Origin: Alphaproteobacteria bacterium
Lineage (GTDB): Bacteria; Pseudomonadota; Alphaproteobacteria; UBA8366; GCA-2717185
Length of the DNA: 35,719 bases
NCBI GenBank assembly: GCA_021774435.1
Contig: JAJFJB010000084.1
Location: 1 to 35,719 of the forward strand
Direction: 5' to 3'
The notes beneath the pieces were generated by a model. That model was not told the origin of the DNA, did no database searches, and was given only the letters and a program-made list of their open reading frames with translations. Positions 1 through 8,127 of this stretch are shown here, piece after piece. The position numbers were made by a program, and so were the translations under genes. The stretch's first letter is position 1. Each line of letters opens with the position of its first letter.

Positions 1-116
1 TCCGGATGCTCCAGCAGAAGCACGTCCAGCTCAGCGCGCAGCGGCTCCCCCGACGCAACAACAGGCATCGTTAAAACCACCAAAAAAGCCAGAAAACTAA
101 CCGGCAATATTCGCAA
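1..116 (-). CDS. N-terminal part of an exported protein, possibly TolC-like outer membrane protein (runs off the left edge)
   Basis: Only the first 38 codons are inside the window. Reading from a TTG at 116, the product opens with LRILPVSFLAFLVVL, followed by a small-residue cleavage region (PVVASG) and then a helical stretch with ELDVLLLEHP. The first part is a typical Sec signal peptide. The second resembles the opening of TolC/OprM-type proteins, but this is a weak resemblance. A strong ribosome binding site (GGGGGAG, 122-128) sits 5 bases before the TTG, which favours it over an in-frame GTG at 134. The exported nature is fairly safe; the family is a guess. Confidence 0.5.
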   Translation of the reverse strand, partial: MRILPVSFLAFLVVLTMPVVASGEPLRAELDVLLLEHP

Positions 117-134
117 TCTCGCTCCCCCGTTCAC

Positions 135-540
135 GAAACCAACCGTATCGCGCACTTGCGCCGCTCCCGTCAATCACTTCCCTGTACCAATGGCCGATTC
201 GTATTGTCCGAACCCAATAACGAGAGTTCAAAATTTAGAAGATTATGAAGTTGAACCTTGGAATTAATCCAGACTAATACGGGAAACTCCTTGGGAAACC
301 ATACAGCACACGTCAGTGTTGAGCATACAAAAATACTTTGCAAGTAAATATTCAATGAATAACACTCTATTTTTACTATAAATACGCAAATCAAAAAGCC
401 GAAGTTCTTTATATAGCGGCCTCGGTCTCCATGACAAAGTTACACCATGATGCCAGCGCCCCAGTTATTCCATGGAATCCGTTTTGTCCTATATGTAAAG
501 GGCTGGTATTTGGTGCCCCATGACGCACAGGAACAGATTG
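135..540. other. AT-rich intergenic region between divergent genes
   Basis: This stretch of about 400 bases separates the minus-strand exported protein from the plus-strand SCO gene. It is clearly richer in A and T than the rest of the window, especially 290-420. I see no convincing gene: the 74-codon frame at 170-394 on the minus strand has no ribosome binding site and no recognisable protein character. TATA-like hexamers around 385-415 could be promoter elements for the SCO gene, but I cannot pair them with a good -35. A loose inverted repeat (GTTCAA ... TTGAAC) lies near 228-257. Confidence 0.5.
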
Positions 541-1158
541 ATGACAGGGCAGAAGCTACTTTTTTTCAGTAGTGCGGCTTTGATTCTTGGCCTGACCGTC
601 ATTGTCGCCACCTTATGGGTGCACGAGACGACGGGAAATCAAGCCCATACGCTTGCGATGCAGCAAGCTTTACAAAACGTCGTTCCATCGCGCGAGATCG
701 AATTCAACTTGACCGACCATCAAGGCGCCAAAGTGTCGGAAGGGTCGTATCGCGGACAGTTCACGCTGGTCTATTTTGGCTATACAAGTTGCGTCGATAT
801 CTGCCCACACGACCTCGCTGCGGTCGCTGCGGCATTGGATATTCTGGGAAATCACGAAACCGACATTCAGCCCCTGTTTATTACCATTGACCCGAAAGTC
901 GACACGCAAGCGGTCCTCTCGCAATACGTGCCATTATTTCATCCGAAACTCATCGGTTTGACCGGCTCCCTGGCGCAGGTCACTGCGGCGGCAAAATCCT
1001 ATGGTGCGTCCTTCGAAAAGGAACAAATTCCGCGCTTCACCGGACATGGACATTCGTCGAACCTGTACCTCATCGGACCAGACGGCGCATTTCTACGCGC
1101 ATTCCGCACGCCGACAACTGGAGAAGTCATTGCGTCGATTATCAAGCTCTATCAATAA
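541..1158 (+). CDS. SCO1/SenC family protein (copper chaperone for cytochrome oxidase assembly)
   Basis: SCO proteins are membrane-anchored thioredoxin-fold proteins that deliver copper to the CuA site of cytochrome c oxidase or act as thiol reductants. With the start at 541, the protein has an N-terminal membrane anchor (about residues 4-27) and the SCO copper motif CVDICP (Cys84, Cys88) after the FTLVYFGYTS strand. The conserved distal histidine lies in GHGHSSNLYLIGPDG (His171). All copper ligands are present and the length is normal. An ATG at 520 is in frame, but AGGAA seven bases before 541 favours the later start. No oxidase genes are nearby, so it is an orphan SCO gene. The family is clear; the oxidase it serves is not. 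Confidence 0.9.
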   Translation: MTGQKLLFFSSAALILGLTVIVATLWVHETTGNQAHTLAMQQALQNVVPSREIEFNLTDHQGAKVSEGSYRGQFTLVYFGYTSCVDICPHDLAAVAAALDILGNHETDIQPLFITIDPKVDTQAVLSQYVPLFHPKLIGLTGSLAQVTAAAKSYGASFEKEQIPRFTGHGHSSNLYLIGPDGAFLRAFRTPTTGEVIASIIKLYQ

Positions 1159-1206
1159 ATCCAGGTGACCTTAATCCGATAGAAAGCCCAATTTAGGAGC
1201 ACAATC

Positions 1207-2403
1207 ATGAGCGACTATGATGAGCACGGGCAACGACAACAAATTGACTCATACATCGATGATCTGAGGACAATTCGACGCGATATCCATCAGCATCCGG
1301 AAACGGCATACGAAGAGAACCGAACCTCCGATATTGTTGCCGCGCGCCTCGAATCCTGGGGCCTAGACGTGCACCGAGGGCTTGGCGGCACCGGCGTTGT
1401 GGGCACACTGCGCCGCGGCGATTCCAACCGCGCCGTCGGCTTTCGAGCCGATATGGACGCGCTTTTCATCCAAGAAAAGAATACGTTCGACCATCGCTCG
1501 GCGCATGATGGTAAAATGCATGCCTGTGGCCACGACGGCCATACCGCCATGTTGCTCGGCGCGGCGCGATATCTGTCTGAGAACAACGATTACAACGGCA
1601 CGCTCCATTTTATATTTCAACCGGCCGAAGAAGGCGAAGCCGGCGCAAAGGCAATGATGGAGGATGGTCTGTTCGATCTGTTTCCCTGCGATGCCGTCTA
1701 TGGACTGCACAATATGCCCGGCATCGAGGCCGGACACATTGGATTGCGGGTCGGCCCGATACTCGCGGCCAGCGATCGCTGGACCGCGGAATTCAAAGGA
1801 TCCGGCGGACACGGCTCAATGCCGCACAAGGGAACAGACCCAACCATGGCGGTGGCGCAATTCATCACCGCGATGCAGACGATCGTTAGCCGCAATGTCG
1901 ACCCGGTCGACACGGCGGCCATCAGTGTCGGCCATATAGCCGGCGGCGATCCAGGGGCACTCAACATCATACCCTCGGACGTGATCATCGGCGGCACCGC
2001 GCGCTCTTTTTCGGATACGACCCGCGACATTATCGAGCGACGGCTCGGCGAGATCGCCGAGGCAATAGCCGGCGCAAACGGTTGTGAGGTCGACGTTTCC
2101 TATATTCGAGGCTATCCGCCGACCGTAAATTGGCGCGAGCAGACCGAGGTCGCAGTCCGTGCGGCAGAAGCCGCCGTCGGCGCGGAGAGAACCGACCCCA
2201 ATCTCAACCCGTTGCCTGGCGGTGAAGATTTTTCCTTCATGCTGCAGCAAGTGCCAGGCTGTTATGCCTTCATCGGTAACGGGTTTACCGACCCGGACGA
2301 ATTCGTCCATGCGCCGCGCTACGATTTCAACGACGAGATCATCGCCAGCGGCGTGAACTATTGGGTCGAACTGGCGAAAGCGGAACTCGAGGAATTGCCT
2401 TAG
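1207..2403 (+). CDS. M20D family amidohydrolase (hippurate hydrolase / N-acyl-amino-acid amidohydrolase type)
   Basis: These are cytoplasmic di-zinc or manganese peptidases that cleave N-acylated amino acids or related amides. The 398-residue protein has the full metal set: GFRADMDAL near 78-86, HACGHDGH with Cys107 and His109, the catalytic Glu pair in QPAEEGEAGA (Glu141/Glu142), His168 in GLHN, and the C-terminal PGGEDFSF with HAP. The dimerisation lid (GGHGSMPHKG) lies in the middle. The start has a clear AGGAG at 1195-1199. It follows the SCO gene by 48 bases and converges on the porin. The exact substrate cannot be read from the sequence; annotations such as hippurate, indoleacetyl-amino-acid or aminobenzoyl-glutamate hydrolase would be guesses. 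Confidence 0.92.
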   Translation: MSDYDEHGQRQQIDSYIDDLRTIRRDIHQHPETAYEENRTSDIVAARLESWGLDVHRGLGGTGVVGTLRRGDSNRAVGFRADMDALFIQEKNTFDHRSAHDGKMHACGHDGHTAMLLGAARYLSENNDYNGTLHFIFQPAEEGEAGAKAMMEDGLFDLFPCDAVYGLHNMPGIEAGHIGLRVGPILAASDRWTAEFKGSGGHGSMPHKGTDPTMAVAQFITAMQTIVSRNVDPVDTAAISVGHIAGGDPGALNIIPSDVIIGGTARSFSDTTRDIIERRLGEIAEAIAGANGCEVDVSYIRGYPPTVNWREQTEVAVRAAEAAVGAERTDPNLNPLPGGEDFSFMLQQVPGCYAFIGNGFTDPDEFVHAPRYDFNDEIIASGVNYWVELAKAELEELP

Positions 2404-2466
2404 CGCGGCTTCAACGTAATAAGCCTTCTCGCCCTAAAAATCAGCTCCGACGAACGCCAGTCTAAT

Positions 2467-3645
2467 TTAGAATTTAAAGCGAGCGCCCGCCGTGACTATA
2501 TCGATATCTTCGGGGTCAACCGTACCGGATAATTCCAAGTCGAGATTGTGGTAGGTGAGATATAGCTCCGCACCAACGGCATCGACGATTTGGACAATAC
2601 CAACGCCGATATAGCTCGCATCTTCGCCTTGTGCGGCCAGGTCTTCGACTTCGTTATATTCGAGGCCCAGTCGGGTCTCGCCTAGCGCAAATGCCTTGAA
2701 TCGGTAGCCAATTTTACCGTACCGCCAATCCGAGTTGAATCCGCCAACCGCGAGATCACTATCACGATTGGCCGCGCCGATCGTCAAGCTCAATCCCATC
2801 GGGAGCAGAACCGATGCGGATCCGTTTATCGTTTTGCGGAAATTCCGTGTCGTGTCGTCGGCATACCCCAAGCCAGCTGCGATCTTTACCCCGCCAATGG
2901 AGCCACCGTAATGCAGCCCCGCATCCCAGCTACTCGCATTATGGTGCGCGATCGCGACATTAAAGCCGGCAAATTTCGGTGTGTCATAACGAATACGGTC
3001 GCGGCGCCCGGCACCATCAAAATTATTGAACACGTCGCCGACTGTCCGCCCTTGGGCAACACCGTTCGCCAGTTGGAACGCCTCGCTACCCGCCAGCGAG
3101 GCAATATCGCCGTTCAGCAAGGCGACGCCGGTGCCGGACAAATCAACTTCCGATGTGTCGTCGCTCGCCGTCACACCTTGTCCGAGCCACAATTTGCCCA
3201 GCGTCTTGCTCGTTACCGTGAACTCGATATGCCGTTCATCCAATGCTCCACCTTCACCGGTGATACCTGCATCACCATTATCGCCAAGGTCTTGATTGGA
3301 GGAATTGGCGGTCCGGTTGCCTAGTTCGATTTTGGTTCCGACTGTAAGATCGTCGTTTATCTTGCCTTTTCCGATCCAGCGCACACGTGTCCGGGACAAA
3401 TTATTGGTGACGTGCAACACGCCAGTTTCCGAGCCGTTATCGCGGAACTGCACTGCGCGATTGATATGCCCTGACAACGTCAAAGACATGGTCTTCTTGC
3501 TGCGGGTAACGGTCTGCCCGCCGCCGGCCTTCTCCAACGCCTTGACGCGTTTTTCCAACGCGTTGACGTCTTGCGCCGCTGCAGAACCGGCAGCCAATGC
3601 CCCCCCTGCGAGAGTCAGAAGCGTCCATTTGAAAGGTATCGGCAA
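2467..3645 (-). CDS. Gram-negative porin (outer membrane beta-barrel)
   Basis: This is a general-diffusion type porin of the alphaproteobacterial kind. A signal peptide ends at AAAQD. It is followed by a short heptad segment (DVNALEKRVKALEKAGG), common after the signal in these porins, then the opening strand LSGHINRAVQF, repeated amphipathic strands rich in Gly/Asn/Asp, and a terminal strand ending ...TAGARFKF with a C-terminal Phe, as barrel-assembly signals require. An open frame extends to a GTG at 3669, but GGAG seven bases before the TTG at 3645 makes that the better start. Its promoter region holds a long palindrome described separately. Selectivity is unknown. Confidence 0.88.
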   Translation of the reverse strand: MPIPFKWTLLTLAGGALAAGSAAAQDVNALEKRVKALEKAGGGQTVTRSKKTMSLTLSGHINRAVQFRDNGSETGVLHVTNNLSRTRVRWIGKGKINDDLTVGTKIELGNRTANSSNQDLGDNGDAGITGEGGALDERHIEFTVTSKTLGKLWLGQGVTASDDTSEVDLSGTGVALLNGDIASLAGSEAFQLANGVAQGRTVGDVFNNFDGAGRRDRIRYDTPKFAGFNVAIAHHNASSWDAGLHYGGSIGGVKIAAGLGYADDTTRNFRKTINGSASVLLPMGLSLTIGAANRDSDLAVGGFNSDWRYGKIGYRFKAFALGETRLGLEYNEVEDLAAQGEDASYIGVGIVQIVDAVGAELYLTYHNLDLELSGTVDPEDIDIVTAGARFKF

Positions 3646-3690
3646 TGCAAGTCTCCACGAAATATCCACAGTCGTAAAATTCGAAGTGAT

Positions 3691-3772
3691 AGGTATTATT
3701 TTACCGATTGGCGATGCGAAGTAAAAAAAGTTATGGCAACAATAAACTGACTTAGATCAGTTCATTGTTTGC
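3691..3772 (-). promoter_or_regulatory. Putative porin promoter with a Crp/Fnr-spaced palindrome
   Basis: On the minus strand TAAAAT (3703-3698) is a good -10 for the porin, giving a start near 3691. Upstream lies an interrupted palindrome, AACTGA-CTTAGA-TCAGTT (3745-3762), with arms that extend outward to about 12 bases with one mismatch. The TGA-N6-TCA spacing is that of the Crp/Fnr superfamily. Its centre (3753.5) is about -62.5 from the predicted start, close to a class I activator position. The outer bases differ from the Fnr consensus, so the regulator is uncertain. The palindrome also lies about 120 bases before the plus-strand DinB gene. Confidence 0.4.
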
Positions 3773-3879
3773 TACCGACGGATTAGCCCAATTTGGCAGC
3801 GGGAGTGGGATAGATCGTTTCCCTGCTCTCGATTTGCTATAATCCGGCACCGATCCGGCGACATCGAAGGAAGAACGGT

Positions 3880-4410
3880 ATGTTAGCATCCCCGCACACA
3901 TTGTCGGCATTCAACGCCTGGGCGAACCGCCGCTTGCATGAGGCTTGTTCAGCCTTGACGGCAGATCAGGTTGCCGAAGACCGGGGTGCCTTCTTCAATT
4001 CGATCATGGGCACCCTGAATCATATTCTCCTCGTCGACATCCTGTACCGCGAACGGCTGCAAGGCGTGCCCTCGGACTTCAAGTCCCTCGATGAAACGCT
4101 GCACGACGATCTTCCGGGTCTGATCGCCCAACAACGCGAAGAGGATCAGCGCTGGCTCGACCTGACCAAGGATATCGATCCCGCGACGCTGAACGAAACC
4201 ATCGGTTTCTGGACCCTCATGGACAAACCGGATCGCTGGGAGGTGCCGAAACACATCTATTTCACCAACCTTAGCCAGCACCAAGCGCACCATCGCGGTC
4301 AAATCCACAACATGGTCAGCCAGACGGGTCTTGAGCCGCCACCCATAGGTTACATCGAATTCCGAGTCGATACGGACGGTTCGTTCGTGACGTCTCCTGC
4401 CGAAGACTGA
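3880..4410 (+). CDS. DinB family protein
   Basis: DinB-fold proteins are four-helix bundles that hold a metal ion with three histidines; many act as thiol-dependent S-transferases or have unknown roles. The 176-residue protein begins with the typical LSAFNAWANRRLHEAC helix. It has NHILLVD with His48 and the hallmark HQAHHRGQIHNM (134-145), and ends after GLEPPPIGYIEF. All three metal histidines appear present. GAAGGAAG precedes the start. The stop is three bases from the ATG of the flavoprotein gene, so the two are almost certainly co-transcribed. A role in detoxification with the flavoprotein is possible but is inference. Confidence 0.88.
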   Translation: MLASPHTLSAFNAWANRRLHEACSALTADQVAEDRGAFFNSIMGTLNHILLVDILYRERLQGVPSDFKSLDETLHDDLPGLIAQQREEDQRWLDLTKDIDPATLNETIGFWTLMDKPDRWEVPKHIYFTNLSQHQAHHRGQIHNMVSQTGLEPPPIGYIEFRVDTDGSFVTSPAED

Positions 4411-4413
4411 GCG

Positions 4414-5655
4414 ATGCCCGACGTCGTAATCGTCGGTGCGGGTCAAGCAGGCCTCGCCGCCAGCGTCTGCTTGGCGCGTCATGGCATCGATCATGTCGTA
4501 CTTGAAAAATCCGGCATCGGCGCCAGTTGGCGGAACCAACGTTGGGACAGTTTTTGCCTCGTGACGCCCAACTGGACGGTACGCCTGCCGGGGCAAGAAT
4601 ACGAGGGACCGGGTCCTGACGCCTTTATGAGCGGCGGCGGCTTCATCTCCTTTTTGCAGGATTATGCCGCGCGCTTCGGCATTCCCATCGAGCAACCCGT
4701 CACCGCGACGGCCGCGCAACGGACCGAAAGCGGCTGGCATCTTGAAACGACGGCGGGACCAATGGACTGCCGCGCGCTGATCGTTGCGACGTCCAACTAC
4801 CAGACACCGTTCATCCCGGCTTTTGCCGACTCGCTGCCATCGCATGTCAAATCATTGAGTGCCGCGGCCTACCGCAACCCCGTACAGTTGCCGCCCGGCC
4901 GGTTGCTTGTCGTCGGATCGGCGCAATCGGGCGGTCAGATCGTCGAGGATCTCCTTATCGCCGGACGCGAGGTCACCCTCAGCGTCAGCCGCGCCGGTCG
5001 CGCGCCGCGCCGCTACCGCGGACGCGATGCGATCGAATGGCAGGATCTGATCGGATTTCTCGACCGTCCGGCAGCGACGCTTGACGATCCACGCAAGCGG
5101 TTCGGCGGCGAACCCCACATGACCGGACGCGACGGCGGCCACACCGTCAGTCTGCAGAACTTTCATACCCAGGGCGTGCGGCTGATTGGCCGGGTCGAAG
5201 ACATTCAGGGGTCGACGCTGCATTTGAAAGCGGACCTGCGCGAGAACATGCGCGCGGCGGACCAGTTCGCGGCAAATTTCTGCGACGATGTCGACAGCTA
5301 CATCAAGCGCAAAGGTTTGACGGCCCCGCCGGACGACGGCGATACGGCGCACGCGCCTGTCGCTGATTTCGAACGCTACGATGAACCGGTGCGGCTCGAT
5401 CTCGAAGAAGAAGGCGTCTCGGCCGTGGTCTGGGCGACCGGCTTCCGCTTCGATTACGCCTGGGTCGGCGCGGATGTCTTCGACGCGTTCGGTTACCCCC
5501 TCACCGTTCGGGGCGAAACTGCCGCCCCCGGTCTCTACTTCCTCGGCCTGAATTATCTGCACAACCGCAAATCCGGCATCATCTATGGAGTCGGCGAGGA
5601 CGCCGCGCATGTCGCGGACCGGATACGGCTTTACTTGGATAATGCCCATTCCTGA
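4414..5655 (+). CDS. FAD-dependent NAD(P)-binding oxidoreductase, flavin-containing monooxygenase-like (CzcO type)
   Basis: The 413-residue protein starts directly with an FAD Rossmann motif, VVIVGAGQAGL (Gly8, Gly10, Gly13). It continues with LEKSGIGASWRNQRWDSF, typical of flavin monooxygenase and Baeyer-Villiger-like enzymes. A second nucleotide-binding motif, LVVGSAQSGGQ, lies near 163-173. It has VVWATGFRFDY and a C-terminal GLYFLGLNYLHNRKSGIIYGVGEDA that closes the FAD site. It is expected to be a soluble NADPH-dependent oxygenase or reductase. It sits between the DinB gene (3-base gap) and the phosphoesterase (42-base gap), all on one strand. The substrate is unknown. Confidence 0.85.
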   Translation: MPDVVIVGAGQAGLAASVCLARHGIDHVVLEKSGIGASWRNQRWDSFCLVTPNWTVRLPGQEYEGPGPDAFMSGGGFISFLQDYAARFGIPIEQPVTATAAQRTESGWHLETTAGPMDCRALIVATSNYQTPFIPAFADSLPSHVKSLSAAAYRNPVQLPPGRLLVVGSAQSGGQIVEDLLIAGREVTLSVSRAGRAPRRYRGRDAIEWQDLIGFLDRPAATLDDPRKRFGGEPHMTGRDGGHTVSLQNFHTQGVRLIGRVEDIQGSTLHLKADLRENMRAADQFAANFCDDVDSYIKRKGLTAPPDDGDTAHAPVADFERYDEPVRLDLEEEGVSAVVWATGFRFDYAWVGADVFDAFGYPLTVRGETAAPGLYFLGLNYLHNRKSGIIYGVGEDAAHVADRIRLYLDNAHS

Positions 5656-5697
5656 CGCAACATTGACGGGATGACCGCAGATCGATCGAGGCATATC

Positions 5698-6777
5698 ATG
5701 ACGGAACCCCGGCAATTACGGCTATGGGCGCAGGGCGATGCCCATGTGGGACGCGATCTGGAATTCGGCCGCACCAGCCTGTCCGATGCGCTGGATCAGT
5801 CGGAGCGCGGCGGCGATCTCGGTGGACCGCCCTTCGAGTGGGACTTCGCGATCAATGTCGGGGATTATTGCGGCTACCGCGCCCTGCCAAGCGACGAAGA
5901 GGGTGCTGAGATCATCAAGCAATTCTCCGTCCTGAAGGAACACCGCCGCGAGCAGATCTATTCCCTGTCCGGGAATCACGACCGCAACGGGCTGCACCAA
6001 CCGGACGGCGAATGGTTCCAGAAATGGATCGACCCCATGGGCGAAAACACCCAATACTCCGGCATCGACCGAGCGAACTACCCCTTTCCCGTCTCCGGCA
6101 CCTGGGAACGCTACGCCATCGCGGCCGGCAATATCGTCATCCTGATGCTGAGCGACGTCAACGAGAAGACCCACAAGAAGGGTCGCGGCGAACTAGAAGG
6201 CAATCCCGGCGGTGTCGTGACCCAGGAAACCTTCGAATGGTGGCGCGATCAGGTCCGCAAGCACAGGGACAAGATCGTCATCACCGCGCACCACTACGTG
6301 CTGAAGGACACCACTTTCGCCTCGGGCCTCTGGGAGGGCATGCGCAAGGACCCAGAAGGCAACTGGATCCAGGACTATCACCGCTATATCGAAGAAGGCT
6401 CTCCCGCCGGCGCGTCCTTCCTGTGCTGGGTTGGCGGCCTCTTCGATTCAGGCCAGTTCGAACGAGTGCTGGAGGATAATCCCGGTGCCGTCGACCTCTG
6501 GTTCGCCGGCCACACCCACTCCAACCCCGACGACCGTAAGGGCGGCCGCGGCTGCTTCGAGCGCAAATACGGCAACACGATGTTCATGAACATCTGCGCC
6601 CTGACCCGCTACATGGTCCCCGATCACGCCATCCCGCACAGCTGGCTGCTCACCTTCACCGAAGGCAGCGACAACGTGCGTGCGCAATGCTACATGCACA
6701 CGGATGAGTACCGGCCGCAGGGTTGGTATGATGCGGCGGAGAGGACGATCAAACTGACGACGGCATTTCGGTTTTAG
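5698..6777 (+). CDS. Calcineurin-like metallophosphoesterase
   Basis: Metallophosphoesterases hydrolyse phosphomono- or diesters with two metal ions. The motifs appear in the usual order: GDAHVG (Asp14, His16), NVGDY (Asp56), SGNHDR (Asn93, His94), TAHHYV and FAGHTHSNPD. The protein has no signal peptide or membrane span, so it should be cytoplasmic. A start at 5671 is open, but GAGG six bases before the ATG at 5698 supports the shorter form. At 359 residues it is longer than minimal members of the family, with an insert before the GHTH motif. It is likely the third gene of the DinB-flavoprotein operon and then converges on the hydroxylase gene. The substrate is not predictable. Confidence 0.85.
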   Translation: MTEPRQLRLWAQGDAHVGRDLEFGRTSLSDALDQSERGGDLGGPPFEWDFAINVGDYCGYRALPSDEEGAEIIKQFSVLKEHRREQIYSLSGNHDRNGLHQPDGEWFQKWIDPMGENTQYSGIDRANYPFPVSGTWERYAIAAGNIVILMLSDVNEKTHKKGRGELEGNPGGVVTQETFEWWRDQVRKHRDKIVITAHHYVLKDTTFASGLWEGMRKDPEGNWIQDYHRYIEEGSPAGASFLCWVGGLFDSGQFERVLEDNPGAVDLWFAGHTHSNPDDRKGGRGCFERKYGNTMFMNICALTRYMVPDHAIPHSWLLTFTEGSDNVRAQCYMHTDEYRPQGWYDAAERTIKLTTAFRF

Positions 6778-6850
6778 GGGTTAACGGAGACCCGACCCTC
6801 AAAATACAATGTCGCTTTAGCCCAAATCCAGGCGATACCGTCTCGTAAGG

Positions 6851-7852
6851 TCAGGCACCATGCGCCTGCTTGCGTCGGGCGCGCATGAACTCGTGGCTTT
6901 CCGGCGTGCCGTCATGCCAGGTGCCAAACCACTTGTCGAGCGGGACTGTCCCATCGCCGCCGTAATTGCATTCAAAAAAGCGGTGGTGGAGATAGTGGAA
7001 GTACCGCTGCCCGATCCTCACCTCCGTATCGCCCTTGATGAGCAACTTGTGATAGCCGACATGGCCCAGGGCCGGCGCCAGACCGGTCTGCTGCACATGA
7101 AAGATCGCGTGCAATGGATGCGACAGCAGAACCCAATGCAACAGCACGCCGCTGAAATAGAGCACATGCTCCAGGGGGTGCATTGACATGCCCGACCAGG
7201 GGCCGATATCGACATTCTTGTGATGCAGTTGGTGCACGGTGCGATACAGGAAGCGATAGTGCAGCAGGCGATGCACGAAATAGAAATGCGCGTCGCGTAT
7301 CATCGGAACGGCGCAAAACAGCAGCACGAAATAGACCGGATGCGCCTCCCAGCTCAGCATCGGGATATAGCCGTTCGCGAAGGCCCAGAGTGTCACGACT
7401 TCATAGGCGGACCAAACAATGACGCCGCTGCCCGCCGTCCAGAACATGTTCTCCCGCACCTGATTGCCAAAGAGGAAGCGACGATGCCCCACCGTCGGCG
7501 CCCTCCGGTTCAGCATGAACCGCGTGCCCTGCGCGTTCAGGGTATAGAAACGCAAATGCAGCCCACCGAAAATCAGAAATGTGAGGCCGAGATTTCGGCC
7601 ATAGACGATGGCGATCCACTCCCATTGAAAGGTGGTCATGCTCGACAGCGCGGGCGTCAGCAGAAACCAGGAAATAATCGCAAGACCCATGTAAAGAATG
7701 TTCAACGGCAGGAAATAGCCCGGATTACCGAACAGAAACTTGAACATCGCCACCGGCCGGGGCGGCCAGACGAAAACCGGCGGCTCGACAATCGGTGTAG
7801 GCGGCGGCGCATCGAGCCCGTTTTCCTGAGTATCGAGTGTAGAGTCCGCCAT
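6851..7852 (-). CDS. Sterol desaturase / fatty acid hydroxylase superfamily membrane protein
   Basis: Members of this superfamily are integral membrane di-iron enzymes that hydroxylate or desaturate lipids, sterols or carotenoids. The protein has several hydrophobic spans (roughly residues 35-95, 145-185 and 255-275). The histidine clusters are HRLLH, HQLHH and a final HYLHHRFFECNYGG, with HPLEH between them. Together these form the di-iron site. The open frame extends to 7963, but AAGGAG lies ten bases before the ATG at 7852 and residues upstream look non-coding. An N-terminal Pro-rich tail (APPPTPIVEPPVFVWPPRP) precedes the membrane part. A perfect 9-base dyad sits just upstream of the ribosome binding site. 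The lipid substrate is unknown. Confidence 0.88.
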   Translation of the reverse strand: MADSTLDTQENGLDAPPPTPIVEPPVFVWPPRPVAMFKFLFGNPGYFLPLNILYMGLAIISWFLLTPALSSMTTFQWEWIAIVYGRNLGLTFLIFGGLHLRFYTLNAQGTRFMLNRRAPTVGHRRFLFGNQVRENMFWTAGSGVIVWSAYEVVTLWAFANGYIPMLSWEAHPVYFVLLFCAVPMIRDAHFYFVHRLLHYRFLYRTVHQLHHKNVDIGPWSGMSMHPLEHVLYFSGVLLHWVLLSHPLHAIFHVQQTGLAPALGHVGYHKLLIKGDTEVRIGQRYFHYLHHRFFECNYGGDGTVPLDKWFGTWHDGTPESHEFMRARRKQAHGA

Positions 7853-7869
7853 GCTTTTCCGTCTCCTTG

Positions 7870-7895
7870 CGCATTCGGTAAAATGTCCGAATGCG
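7870..7895. repeat. Inverted repeat in the 5' region of the hydroxylase gene
   Basis: CGCATTCGG and CCGAATGCG form perfect 9-base arms around an 8-base spacer (TAAAATGT). The dyad begins immediately upstream of the AAGGAG that serves the minus-strand hydroxylase gene. It may be an operator, or a hairpin in the mRNA leader that affects translation. It is not followed by a T-run, so it is not a terminator. Confidence 0.5.
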
Positions 7896-8127
7896 TTCAT
7901 CGCCGTGCGCGGCATCAAACCTAACGAATGCACTTTATCAAAATCGACCAGCGACCGTTTCAAGGTAGTTTTTTTGGGCGTTCGAAGGCAACATTACGTT
8001 TTCTGGGAATCGGCAAAACGGGGATGCAAAGTGAAAAATATCGTGTTCCTTTAAGTTTTTGGTCACTAGCGAGCTCAGCCAAATCACTCAAAGTTTTGGA
8101 TTGCTGCTTGCCATAACGGGTTGTTGG
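7896..8127. other. AT-richer gap between divergent genes
   Basis: This gap lies between the hydroxylase gene (minus) and the DUF2971-like gene (plus). It is AT-richer than the surroundings. An upstream extension of the plus-strand frame starts at 8059, but it has no protein character I recognise. I see no clear paired -35/-10 and no RNA gene. Confidence 0.4.

Noticed and set aside
170-394. A 74-codon minus-strand frame in the AT-rich left gap
   Set aside because: No ribosome binding site and no recognisable protein character; the sequence is AT-rich intergenic DNA.
3949-4845. A 298-codon open frame on the minus strand, antisense to the DinB-like and flavoprotein genes
   Set aside because: Its translation has no family features, while both plus-strand genes have complete motifs and proper starts. 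It is a side effect of GC-rich third codon positions.
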